From: Leptotrichia buccalis C-1013-b
GTDB lineage: Bacteria > Fusobacteriota > Fusobacteriia > Fusobacteriales > Leptotrichiaceae
Direction of reading: 5' to 3'
Assembly: GCF_000023905.1 (NCBI RefSeq)
Contig: NC_013192.1
Location: 1,178,001 to 1,242,000, forward strand
Length of the DNA stretch: 64,000 bases
Shown here: positions 35,559 to 44,140 of the stretch, one piece after another
Layout: each line of letters begins with the position of its first letter
Numbering within the stretch: position 1 is the stretch's first letter
The notes under the pieces: generated by a model
What the model saw: only the letters and a program-made list of their open reading frames with translations
Database searches by the model: none
What the model was told of the DNA's origin: nothing
Position numbers and translations under genes: made by a program

Positions 35559-36848
35559 ATGAATAGGGAGAATGAAATTTTTGAAAAGGAAATGCTTGGA
35601 AAAAGTCTAAGAGAAATGTTTTTTGAATTGAATGTTGAAACTGAAGACAGGTTTCAGAAAATTAAGGATGATTTTTTGAAAGTGAATATTTGGGGAAATA
35701 CTGGAGAAGAAGATATTTTTATTGAAACAGTGTTGGCTGATAAAAATGAGGTGTTCAAGCTGGATGGAGTATTTTTTCCAGTAATCGACAAGTTAACTGA
35801 TAAAATGGACACTTTTGATGAGAGTTATAAAAATATTTATTTGGAAGATGTATATTTAAACGTGGAATTTAGAAAGATTAGTGATATTGCAGATAGGGAA
35901 TTTTTGGCTTGGATAGATATTGAGGAAGCAAATTATGAGCTTAAGGTGGTTTTGGAAAAGGATGAAAGGTATTTTGAAGAAATAAAAAAATTATATGATT
36001 CGTTTGAGCTTAATGGAAAAGTATGGAAAACGTTGAATATGGCACATTTTGCAAGATGTTTTAGAATTAGGTTGAATGAATATGATTTTGAGATGTCGCA
36101 GAAAATTTTAGAAAAAATTCAGAATGGAGAATATAAAATTACATATGATTTTGAAGAATATGAAGAAAAAATTTTAAGAAATAAGGAATTACTTTGGAAT
36201 ATTGAGAAAAAGAAGATTATAAGCACTATCTTTGTCCGTCCGACAAAAATTGACTTGTCTTTTGAATATACAGTAAATTTTGAAGATAATGAACAGATTT
36301 TAGTGTCAAATTATGAAAATGAAGATATTTTATGCTGTTATCAAAGCGACAAAAATAAGTTAAGCATTATTTCCAAAAAAAATACAGGCGACATTTGGAA
36401 TATTTTTTCCATAAAATCAATAGAAAAATGTAGAAAAATGCTGGAAATATATCAAAAAAATAATGAAAATTCAGAAAATTATTTTCATTTTACAAATGTA
36501 AAAAATGAAAGTTTCATTGATAAAATTCAAAGAAAAAATAAAAAAACTAGAAGCCGTTCATTTTTGGAAAAATATTTTCTGGAATATGAGTTTATAAAAA
36601 ATGAAATTTTATTAAAAGATTTGAATTTTAATGAAAAAATCGAAGGAAACTTAAATATTTATGATTGCAATGAAAATTTAAGAAATGAATTTGAAAAATC
36701 TTACTTTGAAAAAAGAATAAATTTGAATCTATTTGTTGAAATTAAAAATTTTGATGAATATTCAGAAGATAAAATAAGTTTTGTAATTTCAGAAATTCAG
36801 AATAATTTTGAAGAATTTACGTGCAGGGGGTATCTGTATGGCGAATAA
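35559..36848 (+). CDS. Uncharacterised protein of the injection-like locus
   Basis: A 429-aa acidic soluble protein that I do not recognise firmly. It has ILCCYQ at about 265 and many Glu/Asn/Lys residues, with no signal or membrane segment. The middle section (FELNGKVWKTLNMAHFARCFRIRL) recalls proteins annotated normocyte-binding protein that accompany Hcp-like tube genes in Firmicute injection loci; this is from memory. GGAGG precedes the ATG. Its end overlaps the next gene by 11 nt, so the two are translationally coupled and lead to the Hcp-like gene. Confidence 0.65.
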   Translation: MNRENEIFEKEMLGKSLREMFFELNVETEDRFQKIKDDFLKVNIWGNTGEEDIFIETVLADKNEVFKLDGVFFPVIDKLTDKMDTFDESYKNIYLEDVYLNVEFRKISDIADREFLAWIDIEEANYELKVVLEKDERYFEEIKKLYDSFELNGKVWKTLNMAHFARCFRIRLNEYDFEMSQKILEKIQNGEYKITYDFEEYEEKILRNKELLWNIEKKKIISTIFVRPTKIDLSFEYTVNFEDNEQILVSNYENEDILCCYQSDKNKLSIISKKNTGDIWNIFSIKSIEKCRKMLEIYQKNNENSENYFHFTNVKNESFIDKIQRKNKKTRSRSFLEKYFLEYEFIKNEILLKDLNFNEKIEGNLNIYDCNENLRNEFEKSYFEKRINLNLFVEIKNFDEYSEDKISFVISEIQNNFEEFTCRGYLYGE

Positions 36849-37665
36849 AAATAAAAACGGATATGAATACATCTGGGCAACTCCTTTAAATTCCAAATTT
36901 GAACTTGAAAACAGTATCTCGGCATACATTGAAATAAACACCGATTTTGTAAATAGCAAATTTAATGAAGCAAAATTAGTTAAAGTAAATCCATATGTCA
37001 GGTTCAACAAAATTTTCGTAAACTTTTTGAATTACTACGATAATTTTTTTGAAATAGAGAAAAAAATTTTAAAAGATAAAAAAATAAAAGATTTAACAGC
37101 TGAAAATACTGCTAAAAATAAACCTAGAAGAAATTTTGGATTTAAAAGTAAAAACATTGAGGAAGAAAAAGATAGTAATTTTATTTTAAAGAATTTTAAG
37201 AAAAATGTAGAAAATAATGTGATAAATTACTTAAGGGAATTAGATTTTATAAGCGGAACAACTGTGATAGATGTTATTTGTGAAAAAATTTCAAAAGAGA
37301 TAAAAAATGAAGTTCTAGGGAAAAAATTAAAAAAGTATTTTTTTCAATTAAACAGGGAAGAGCAGGAATACATATCACTTTTAGTTTATAATCAGCAAAT
37401 AAACAGTGTAAATTGTATGAAGAATTTAAAAATTGGAGTACAGTATTTCTTTTACGATTCAATTATTTACAAAGAAAAAAAGCAAAAAAATAAAATAATA
37501 ATCTATATAAATAAAGAAAAATCAAAAGAAAATACAACAAAATTAAAAATTTTAGAATTATTATTTTTGGAATTTGGATTAGAATTAAAAGTATTCTGGG
37601 AAAATCATTTTGGAGTTGTGAGTGTTGATGAAACAGTAAAAATTGATGAGATAGCAGTTTTTTAA
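36838..37665 (+). CDS. Uncharacterised protein of the injection-like locus
   Basis: A 275-aa protein, Lys/Asn-rich, no membrane segment. Its first part (IWATPLNSKFELENSISAY) and the later REEQEYISLLVYNQQI resemble no catalytic family known to me. I chose the ATG at 36838 because CAGGGGG lies 7 nt upstream; an in-frame ATG 10 codons earlier is inside the previous gene. Position suggests a structural or assembly protein of the same system. Confidence 0.65.
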   Translation: MANKNKNGYEYIWATPLNSKFELENSISAYIEINTDFVNSKFNEAKLVKVNPYVRFNKIFVNFLNYYDNFFEIEKKILKDKKIKDLTAENTAKNKPRRNFGFKSKNIEEEKDSNFILKNFKKNVENNVINYLRELDFISGTTVIDVICEKISKEIKNEVLGKKLKKYFFQLNREEQEYISLLVYNQQINSVNCMKNLKIGVQYFFYDSIIYKEKKQKNKIIIYINKEKSKENTTKLKILELLFLEFGLELKVFWENHFGVVSVDETVKIDEIAVF

Positions 37666-37686
37666 TAAAATGAAGGGGTGAAATAA

Positions 37687-38151
37687 ATGAAATATAAATT
37701 GAGAATTACAGATGAGGAAAATAAAAAGGAAATAAACGTAAGTGAAGATGAAATTATGGAAGTGAAATATAAAATTGGGCTTGCAGAAGATACAAATTTG
37801 GCAAATAGCAGAAGTACAGTAGAAATGGAAATAATTGGAAAAATTATATCAAATTTGGAAAATACTGGGAATAATCAGGAAATCCAAAGTGTAAATGACG
37901 ATTTGTATGAAAAAAACAAAAAAAATATAATAGATTTAGTAGAATGGGCAGAATCATATCTGGAAAAAAGTGATTATAGAAATTTGGAAATGTTTGTTGA
38001 TTTAGGTTCAAATAAAAAAATGGACTTAAAATTTACAAATATGTTTGTGTATAATTTTTCGCAGGAAATGAGCATTGAAAAAGGAATTGGGATTTTTAAA
38101 CTAAAATTAAGACAAAAATTTCATCAGAAAAATAAACTTGATATAAAATAA
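37687..38151 (+). CDS. Hcp-like tube protein of a contractile injection system
   Basis: A 154-aa protein. The middle DTNLANSRSTVEMEIIGKI, then YRNLEMFVDLG, and the ending MFVYNFSQEMSIEKGIGIF with KLKLRQKF match the Hcp-like family often mis-annotated membrane-associated protease 1 in Firmicutes. Such proteins stack as hexameric rings in the inner tube. GGGGTG precedes the ATG. Sheath, baseplate and ATPase genes are absent from the window. Confidence 0.7.
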   Translation: MKYKLRITDEENKKEINVSEDEIMEVKYKIGLAEDTNLANSRSTVEMEIIGKIISNLENTGNNQEIQSVNDDLYEKNKKNIIDLVEWAESYLEKSDYRNLEMFVDLGSNKKMDLKFTNMFVYNFSQEMSIEKGIGIFKLKLRQKFHQKNKLDIK

Positions 38152-38262
38152 TACTTAAATTGAAATTTTGTGGTATAATAAAAATGTGGATATTTTTTAA
38201 CAAACTTAAAAATTATTTGATTTCTAAAAAAATTATAAAATCTATTTTAGGAGGAAAATACA

Positions 38263-38490
38263 ATGATTATAGATGTTGAATTAAATGAAAAAAAACAAAA
38301 ACAGTTAAAAGAAGTTTTAGAATACGACAATAATTTTATCAATAATTTAATATCAAAAGAATTAGACAGAATAGAAGAAAATGAACAAATTTCTAAATTA
38401 GAAATAAAAAGGATAGTGAAATTATCTGAAAAAGTAAAAAAATCCCCAATGATACCTCTTGAAGATTTTGGAAAGGAAATGGGGTTTTAA
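38263..38490 (+). CDS. RelB-like antitoxin
   Basis: A 75-aa protein, acidic helical, ending SPMIPLEDFGKEMGF, a common tail of antitoxins that bind RelE/ParE toxins. Its stop codon directly abuts the GTG of the toxin gene. An extended -10 (TGGTATAAT) lies near 38177. AGGAGG precedes the ATG. Confidence 0.8.
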   Translation: MIIDVELNEKKQKQLKEVLEYDNNFINNLISKELDRIEENEQISKLEIKRIVKLSEKVKKSPMIPLEDFGKEMGF

Positions 38491-38784
38491 GTGGAATACA
38501 GAGTATTGTTATCCAAATATGCAGCAAAAAAATTAAAAAAGATGGATAAAAATACAAGTAAAAGAATTTATGATTTTTTGAAAAAAATAGACAATTCTAA
38601 AAATCCAAGAATTAAAGGGGAGGCTTTGAGCCATAATTTAAAGGAATACTGGAAGTATAAACCACTAAAAGATTATAGGGTTATAGTTGAAATACAAGAT
38701 GATAAATTAATAGTTTTAGCTATTGAAATAGAGCATAGAAGTAAAGTATATTTGATTTTAAATAAACTAAAAAATCATTTTTAA
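38491..38784 (+). CDS. RelE/ParE-type toxin
   Basis: A 97-aa basic protein with the family pattern: AAKKLKKMDKNTSKRIYDFLKKI at the N-terminus, LKEYWKYKPLKDYRVIVEI in the middle and AIEIEHRSKVY at the end. The RYR-like basic positions and HR..VY ending suggest a ribosome-dependent mRNA interferase. The start is GTG, in the antitoxin-toxin order. Confidence 0.88.
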   Translation: MEYRVLLSKYAAKKLKKMDKNTSKRIYDFLKKIDNSKNPRIKGEALSHNLKEYWKYKPLKDYRVIVEIQDDKLIVLAIEIEHRSKVYLILNKLKNHF

Positions 38785-38824
38785 AATAAATAATGAGAAA
38801 TTCAAATATAGGGAGTGAGTTTTT

Positions 38825-39592
38825 ATGAATAGAAATATTTTTATTACTGGAGCTACAAGTGGAATTGGAAAGGAAACTGCTTATGCATTTGCAAAAAATG
38901 GAGATAATGTAATTTTGTGTGCTAGAAATGGCGAAAAATTAAAAGAAATTAAAATAGACATTGATAGAAAATATGGAACAAACGCCTATGTGTTTATACT
39001 TGACGTTTCCAAATATAATGATGTTGTAAAAACTGTTAAAAAAGTAATGGAAGATGTTAAGAAAGTAGATGTTCTGATAAATAATGCAGGGCTTGCTTTA
39101 GGTCTTGATAAATTTCAGGATTATGATATTATGGATATTGAGAAAATGATTGACACTAATATGAAAGGGCTTTTGTATATAACAAGACAGATTTTACCTA
39201 GTATGGTTGCAAATGATGAGGGACATATTATAAATATCGGCTCAACTGCTGGAATTTATGCATATGCTGGAGCTGCTGTGTATTGTGCAACTAAATCAGC
39301 TGTTAAAGTTTTAAGTGATGGAATCAGAATTGATACAATTGATAAAAATATAAAAGTAACAACAGTTCAGCCAGGAATTGTAGAAACAAATTTCAGCAAT
39401 GTAAGATTTCACGGAAATATGGAGCAAGCTAAAAAGGTTTATGAAGGAATTGAGGCATTAAAACCGGAAGATATTGCAAATACGATACTTTACATTGCAA
39501 ATCAGCCAAAACATGTACAAATTTCAGATATTACGATAATGGCGACAAATCAGGCGACAGGATTTAATATTTACAGAAAAAATCAAAAATAA
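38825..39592 (+). CDS. SDR family oxidoreductase (YdfG-like)
   Basis: A 255-aa short-chain dehydrogenase. The cofactor motif TGATSGIGKE is at 8-17, NNAG near 86, and the catalytic Ser, Tyr, Lys in IGSTAG and YCATKSAV. The C-terminal pattern (QPGIVETNFSNVRF, EDIANTILYIANQPKHV) is close to NADP-dependent 3-hydroxy acid/serine dehydrogenase YdfG. GGGAGTG precedes the ATG. Confidence 0.88.
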   Translation: MNRNIFITGATSGIGKETAYAFAKNGDNVILCARNGEKLKEIKIDIDRKYGTNAYVFILDVSKYNDVVKTVKKVMEDVKKVDVLINNAGLALGLDKFQDYDIMDIEKMIDTNMKGLLYITRQILPSMVANDEGHIINIGSTAGIYAYAGAAVYCATKSAVKVLSDGIRIDTIDKNIKVTTVQPGIVETNFSNVRFHGNMEQAKKVYEGIEALKPEDIANTILYIANQPKHVQISDITIMATNQATGFNIYRKNQK

Positions 39593-39608
39593 GTAAATAT
39601 TAAAATTA

Positions 39609-39637
39609 TTGACTTTTAGAGATAACTTTAGTATAAT
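39609..39637 (+). promoter_or_regulatory. Promoter of tRNA-Ser
   Basis: TTGACT (39609-39614), 17 nt, TATAAT (39632-39637); one of the best consensus promoters in the window. Confidence 0.8.
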
Positions 39638-39651
39638 ATCGAATATCAAAA

Positions 39652-39738
39652 GGAAGTATCGCCTAATGGTAGGGCAGCAGCTTGGAAAGCTGTGGGCGGT
39701 TAAACGTCTTGTGGGTTCGAGTCCCTCTACTTCCGCCA
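39652..39738 (+). tRNA. tRNA-Ser (GGA)
   Basis: The acceptor stem is GGAAGTA/TACTTCC with encoded CCA. The anticodon stem-loop CAGC-TTGGAAA-GCTG gives anticodon GGA. A long variable arm typical of serine tRNAs follows, then the GGTTCGAGTCC T-arm. Confidence 0.93.
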
Positions 39739-39752
39739 TTTAAAAATGAAAA

Positions 39753-39860
39753 ATATACTCAAACCTATTTAAAATTAAACTACTAAAAATTATATAAATT
39801 TAGAGTTTGAGTAAAATAGTCATAACTTTTTAGTTCGGGTTTAAAGCAGTTTTACTATAC
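39753..39860. repeat. Dispersed repeat family 1, copy 2
   Basis: An inverted copy of 8031-8137 starting 15 bp after tRNA-Ser. It contains no ORF. Confidence 0.75.
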
Positions 39861-39979
39861 ATACAATAATGAATCTATCTTTAAATTTTTAAATATTTTT
39901 AGAGATAGATTTTTATTTTTCTTATGACTTGTTAAAGAAAATTCAGAGAGAGCTGAAAAATAAACTAAAAAATAAATGT

Positions 39980-40008
39980 TTGACAAATTCATAAAAATGT
40001 AGTAAACT
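39980..40008 (+). promoter_or_regulatory. Promoter of rplU-prp-rpmA
   Basis: TTGACA (39980-39985), 17 nt, TAAACT (40003-40008). It leaves a leader of about 65 nt before rplU that could carry an L21-type leader structure. Confidence 0.7.
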
Positions 40009-40079
40009 AATTAAGATATACGCATAAAATTGGTGGCTAATACCAATAATAGCGATAAATTATTTGGAGGTGAACATAA

Positions 40080-40388
40080 ATGTTTGCAGTAATTAAAACA
40101 GGTGGAAAACAGTACAAAGTAGAAGTTGGAACTGTATTAAAAGTTGAAAAATTAGCAGCTGATGTTGATTCAGACATCGAAATTAACGAAGTTCTATTAG
40201 TTGGAGAAGGAGAAAATGTAACAGTTGGAACTCCAGTTGTAGAAGGAGCTAAAGTTGTGGCTACAGTTAAATCACATGGAAAAGGTGACAAAAAAATTAA
40301 CTTTAAATATAACAAAAAAACTTACTACAGAAAAAAAGGACACAGACAATCTTTTACAGCAATTGAAATTAAATCGATTAATGCTTAA
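40080..40388 (+). CDS. rplU: Ribosomal protein L21
   Basis: A 102-aa protein with [18 protein letters not shown] at the start and [12 protein letters not shown] near the end, full length for bacterial L21. GGAGG precedes the ATG. It is first in the rplU-prp-rpmA order. Confidence 0.97.
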   Translation: MFAVIKTGGKQYKVEVGTVLKVEKLAADVDSDIEINEVLLVGEGENVTVGTPVVEGAKVVATVKSHGKGDKKINFKYNKKTYYRKKGHRQSFTAIEIKSINA

Positions 40389-40436
40389 TTGTAGTTTTTT
40401 ATATAATTGTAGATTGTGAAAGATGTTGTGATTTGA

Positions 40437-40775
40437 ATGATAAATATAAAGATTCAAAGACAAAAAGATAAAATAACATATTTTGAAATAAAAGGACATG
40501 CAGAGTTTTCAGAATATGGAGAAGATGTAATTTGTGCAGCGGTTTCATCAGTAGGACAAATGACAGTCAATGGTCTTATAGAAACTTTGAAACTTAAGAA
40601 AAAATTAAAGTTTATCGAGAAAGATGGGCATATTGTATGTGATTTGAAAAATTCTGGATTGACTGATGAAGAACTAGAAAAATCGGATATTTTGGTTGAA
40701 TCAATGTATTCATATCTAAAGGACGTTGCAAAAAGTTATAATAATTTTGTGAAACTTAAGGAAATTAAAAAATAA
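40437..40775 (+). CDS. prp: Ribosomal-processing cysteine protease Prp
   Basis: A 112-aa protein with the catalytic His in IKGHAEFSEYG and the Cys in EDVICAAVSS, both as in Prp. Prp removes the N-terminal extension of L27 in Firmicutes and Fusobacteria. The L27 gene directly downstream has that extension, so enzyme and substrate are neighbours. The GTG/ATG start region is weak, but ATG at 40437 is the only one before the conserved fold. Confidence 0.92.
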   Translation: MINIKIQRQKDKITYFEIKGHAEFSEYGEDVICAAVSSVGQMTVNGLIETLKLKKKLKFIEKDGHIVCDLKNSGLTDEELEKSDILVESMYSYLKDVAKSYNNFVKLKEIKK

Positions 40776-40854
40776 ATTTTGATTCACAAAATTAAGATTT
40801 GAAAAAATTCAAGAAATAAAATATGAAAAAGAAAGAAATCGAGGAGGTCGGAAA

Positions 40855-41148
40855 ATGTTATTAAAATTAAACTTACAGTTATTTGCCTCAAAAAAAGGGC
40901 AAGGATCAACTAGAAATGGTAGAGATTCTAACCCTAAATATTTAGGAGTAAAAAAATATGATGGAGAAGCTGTAAAAGCTGGAAACATCATTGTAAGACA
41001 AAGAGGAAGTAAATTTCACGCAGGAACTAACGCAAAATTAGGAAAAGATTATACTTTATTCGCATTAACTGATGGATATGTAAAATTTGAAAAATTCGGA
41101 AGCGGTAAAAAAAGAGTAAGCATTTATCCTGAAAGAGTAGAAGCTTAA
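40855..41148 (+). CDS. rpmA: Ribosomal protein L27 with cleavable extension
   Basis: A 97-aa protein starting [19 protein letters not shown]. The LNLQLFA segment before SKKG is the Prp cleavage motif; mature L27 would start at about residue 12. The rest is standard L27 ([26 protein letters not shown]). GGAGG precedes the ATG. Confidence 0.97.
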   Translation: MLLKLNLQLFASKKGQGSTRNGRDSNPKYLGVKKYDGEAVKAGNIIVRQRGSKFHAGTNAKLGKDYTLFALTDGYVKFEKFGSGKKRVSIYPERVEA

Positions 41149-41176
41149 GAATAAACGATAATTTATTAATTTTATA

Positions 41177-41220
41177 AAATACTATTTTAAATTTAAATTT
41201 TAAGATAGTATTTTTTTTTT
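41177..41220 (+). terminator. Terminator of rplU-prp-rpmA
   Basis: AAATACTAT and ATAGTATTT flank an AT-rich loop and run into a long T-tract. Confidence 0.75.
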
Positions 41221-41228
41221 ATTATTGA

Positions 41229-41966
41229 CTTTAGTCAGTTGAGTACGCAAAGCGTGCGAAACATAAAACCACCCGCTATGCTGGTGCGGAAACGTAAGTT
41301 TGCAACAAAATACACCTTCCATTATAATAGAGTTGTTCAAGCTACTATTAATGAAAGGAAGGTGTTTATATGGCTAATAAAACTAATAGCCTGTCTCATA
41401 CTAAATGGATGTGTAAGTATCATATAGTATTTACACCTAAGTATAGACAAAAAATTATATATAGTCAATACAGAAAAAGTGTGGGAGAAATTTTAAGAAG
41501 ATTATGTGAATAAAGGAGTTGAAATAATCGAAGGACATCTGATGAAAGATCACGTGCATATGCTGGTAAGCATACCACCAAAAATAAGTGTATCAAGTTT
41601 TATGGGATATCTGAAAGGAAAAAGTGCATTGATGATGTTTGATAAGCATGCAAACTTGAAATATAAATTTGGAAACAGACATTTCTGGTCAGAAGGATAT
41701 TATGTAAGTACAGTAGGCTTAAATGAAGCGACAATAAAAAAATATATAGCCGAACAGGAGAAACATGATATAGCGATGGACAAGTTAAGTGTAAAGGAAT
41801 ATGAAGTTTTAAGGGTAGCAAGTAGTACGGCTACCTCTTTAAGAGGTAGCAACGAGTCAAATACAACAGTAGCTTGAACGAAGGTCAAGTATCGTCTTTA
41901 GGCGAAGTAGGAGACCCGACGGCTTATAGCCGTAGAGCAAGCCACCCTTTTGAAGGGTGGTCTTGA
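41229..41966 (+). mobile_element. IS200/IS605-type element
   Basis: It contains a broken Y1 transposase gene but no tnpB. Palindromes lie near both ends (CCACCCGCTATGCTGGTGCGG-like on the left; CCACCCTTTTGAAGGGTGG on the right). There are no inverted terminal repeats, as usual for this family. A long inverted repeat (ACCTTCC near 41312 and GGAAGGTGT near 41358) could mask the transposase start, as in IS200. TTGAC occurs just before the left end and near the right end. Ends are approximate. Confidence 0.75.
41370..41877 (+). pseudogene. tnpA: IS200-type transposase TnpA, frameshifted
   Basis: The first frame (41370-41513) gives MANKTNSLSHTKWMCKYHIVFTPKYRQK and stops after RRLCE. The second frame (from about 41510) continues GVEIIEGHLMKDHVHMLVSIPP, with the HUH metal-binding HVH, and later the catalytic Tyr region (GNRHFWSEGYYVSTVG, IKKYIAEQEKHD). 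About two bases are missing from a Tyr codon between CE and KGVE. The element is probably immobile unless helped. Confidence 0.85.
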
Positions 41967-42154
41967 CTACATTTATTTTTGACTCAATTCACTTTTACTT
42001 AGGACTTCAAACTATTATGATTACAAATATAAAAAAATTATTTTTTTAGTAGACTTTTCTAGTTTTTTATGTGATAATTTATTAAGTAAAATTAAGAAGA
42101 AATTTTTCACAAGTGAAAATTTATAAGAATAAAGAAGGGAGAAATCATTTAACA

Positions 42155-42919
42155 ATGAGAAATAAAGAAACTTTAGAATTAGTAACAAATGCTGCAAAAG
42201 GTAAAATAGGGTTTTTAAAGGAAAGTAAAGGGAAGTACTTCATGTCTGCATTTTTGGCTGGAATGTTTATTGGGATAGGAATTTTATTGACTTTCACAGT
42301 AGGAGGTGTTAGCAGTGGCTTGCCGACTAACAAAATTCTTATGGGAGTTAGTTTTGGGATAGCGCTTAGCCTTGTAGTTGTTTTTGGAACTGAGCTTTTC
42401 ACAGGAAATAATATGATTGGAGTAGCAGGGTTTTTAAACAAGGGAATAAGTTTTAAGGATATGATTCTTATGTGGGTAGCATCTTATGTGGGAAATATCG
42501 TAGGATCAATTATGCTTGCAATAGCATATGTATTTTCAAATTCTGCTTCAAAACCTGTTGTAGAATTTATTGTAAAGGTTTCAAAGGCAAAAATTACTGC
42601 ACTGCCGCACGAACTGTTTTTTAAAGGAATTTTATGTAATATTCTTGTGTGTCTTGCGGTTCTGGCTGGAATAAAATTAAAAGAGGAAACTGCTAAGCTA
42701 ATAATGGTATTCTGGTGTTTATTTGCATTTATAACTGCTGGATTTGAGCACAGTGTTGCTAATATGACTCTTTTAATGATGGGGATAATATACAATGGAG
42801 CAAAAGAAATAACATTAAATGGTTATTTTTATAATTTATTATTTGTAACATTGGGGAATATTGTTGGTGGAGCATTTGTTGGTTTTGCTTGCTATTATTT
42901 AGCAAAAAAGGATAAATAA
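42155..42919 (+). CDS. FNT family anion channel, probable hydrosulfide channel
   Basis: A 254-aa membrane protein with six predicted segments and FNT motifs (AGMFIGIGILL, FGTELFTGNNM, GILCNILVCLA, FEHSVANM). FNT channels carry formate, nitrite or hydrosulfide. It sits directly before asrABC, the arrangement of the Clostridioides difficile HSC (FNT3) channel, so HS- export is the best guess over nitrite. I chose the ATG at 42155 because GAAGGGAG lies 13 nt upstream. Confidence 0.82.
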   Translation: MRNKETLELVTNAAKGKIGFLKESKGKYFMSAFLAGMFIGIGILLTFTVGGVSSGLPTNKILMGVSFGIALSLVVVFGTELFTGNNMIGVAGFLNKGISFKDMILMWVASYVGNIVGSIMLAIAYVFSNSASKPVVEFIVKVSKAKITALPHELFFKGILCNILVCLAVLAGIKLKEETAKLIMVFWCLFAFITAGFEHSVANMTLLMMGIIYNGAKEITLNGYFYNLLFVTLGNIVGGAFVGFACYYLAKKDK

Positions 42920-42979
42920 TAATTTAAATAAAAAAAATAATTTTTAAATGGAGAGATAAAGTAAAATTTAGGAGGGAAA

Positions 42980-44140
42980 ATGAAAATCAGTTTAAATCGT
43001 GAAAATTTTAATCTGGCACTTGAAAAGCTGAAAAAAGAATACAAGATATATGCTCCAATTGAGATACCATTTCGTGGTACATTTTCAGATACTTCTGTAA
43101 TCAGATATTCTGAAATTGAAAAAATTGATGAAATATGTTTTGACAAAAAATCTCATTTTTCAGCAAAAGAAATAATGTTGCCAATAACACAAACAATGTT
43201 TTATTTTACAGAAGAAGGATGCAAGATGCCCAAAGAACAGGAACAAAAATATCTTATATTTCTTAGAAGCTGTGATTTACATGGTGTCAAAAGAGTTGAT
43301 GATATTTACTTGAATAATAAATTTTTGGATATTTACTACAAGAGGGTTAGAGATAAAGTTAAATTTGTAGTGTTTGGATGTCCAAATTCATTTGAGAACT
43401 GTTTTTGTGTAGATATGGGAACTAACAAAACTGATGAATACAATATTGGAATAAAAGTTACAGAAGAAGAAATATTTGCCGATATAAAAGATGATGAACT
43501 GAAGGTTTATTTTAACGAACTTATTGCTGAGAAAAATAATGGAAACGATGATGAGAATAAAATAAATGAAATGTATCTAGATGTAAAAGATGAGAAAATG
43601 AAAAAATATCTTGAAGAGATAATTGCTGAAAATAATAATAATAAAATAAAGGAAAATGTTGAATTTGAAATGGAATTCGTAGAAGATAATGAAATTCATG
43701 TGGATATTCCTGACAATATTGAGCTTGAAGATATAATAAATCTGGATTTATGGCGTGAATACGACAGCCGTTGCATAGCCTGCGGAAAATGTAACTTTGT
43801 TTGTCCAACTTGTACATGTACGACTACGCAAGATGTTTTTTACAGTGAAAATGAAAATAATGGAGAAAGACGGCGTGTATGGGCTTCATGTCACGTAAAT
43901 GGCTTTTCAGATATGGCTGGGGGTCATTCATTCAGACAAAGACATGGAGATAGAATGAGATTTAAGGTAATGCACAAAATATCTGATTTTAAAAAGAGAT
44001 TTGGATATCAGATGTGTACAGGGTGTGGAAGATGTGATGATGCGTGTCCTGAATACATTTCATTCTCAAATTGCATAAACAAGTTAAGTGCTGAACTAAA
44101 AAGAATTTCGGCTGAAAAAAGAGGTGAAGAATCAGAATGA
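42980..44140 (+). CDS. asrA: Anaerobic sulfite reductase subunit A
   Basis: A 386-aa Fe-S protein. Ferredoxin-type clusters are at C265-C268-C271-C275 (CIACGKCNFVC) and C346-C349-C352-C356 (CTGCGRCDDAC). It transfers electrons from AsrB to AsrC. Unusually, the centre contains an acidic internal duplication: 165-187 (IFADIKDDELKVYFNELIAE...) and 198-220 (MYLDVKDEKMKKYLEEIIAE...), which makes it longer than family members I know. AGGAGG precedes the ATG. It overlaps asrB by 4 nt. Confidence 0.93.
   Translation: MKISLNRENFNLALEKLKKEYKIYAPIEIPFRGTFSDTSVIRYSEIEKIDEICFDKKSHFSAKEIMLPITQTMFYFTEEGCKMPKEQEQKYLIFLRSCDLHGVKRVDDIYLNNKFLDIYYKRVRDKVKFVVFGCPNSFENCFCVDMGTNKTDEYNIGIKVTEEEIFADIKDDELKVYFNELIAEKNNGNDDENKINEMYLDVKDEKMKKYLEEIIAENNNNKIKENVEFEMEFVEDNEIHVDIPDNIELEDIINLDLWREYDSRCIACGKCNFVCPTCTCTTTQDVFYSENENNGERRRVWASCHVNGFSDMAGGHSFRQRHGDRMRFKVMHKISDFKKRFGYQMCTGCGRCDDACPEYISFSNCINKLSAELKRISAEKRGEESE

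Noticed and set aside
39652-39860. tRNA-Ser as integration site of an element
   Set aside because: No integrase, no repeat of the tRNA 3' end, and only a short dispersed repeat follows.
41370-41877. Programmed frameshift in the IS200 transposase
   Set aside because: IS200 transposases are single-frame genes; the joint lacks a slippery heptamer and about two bases are missing from a codon.
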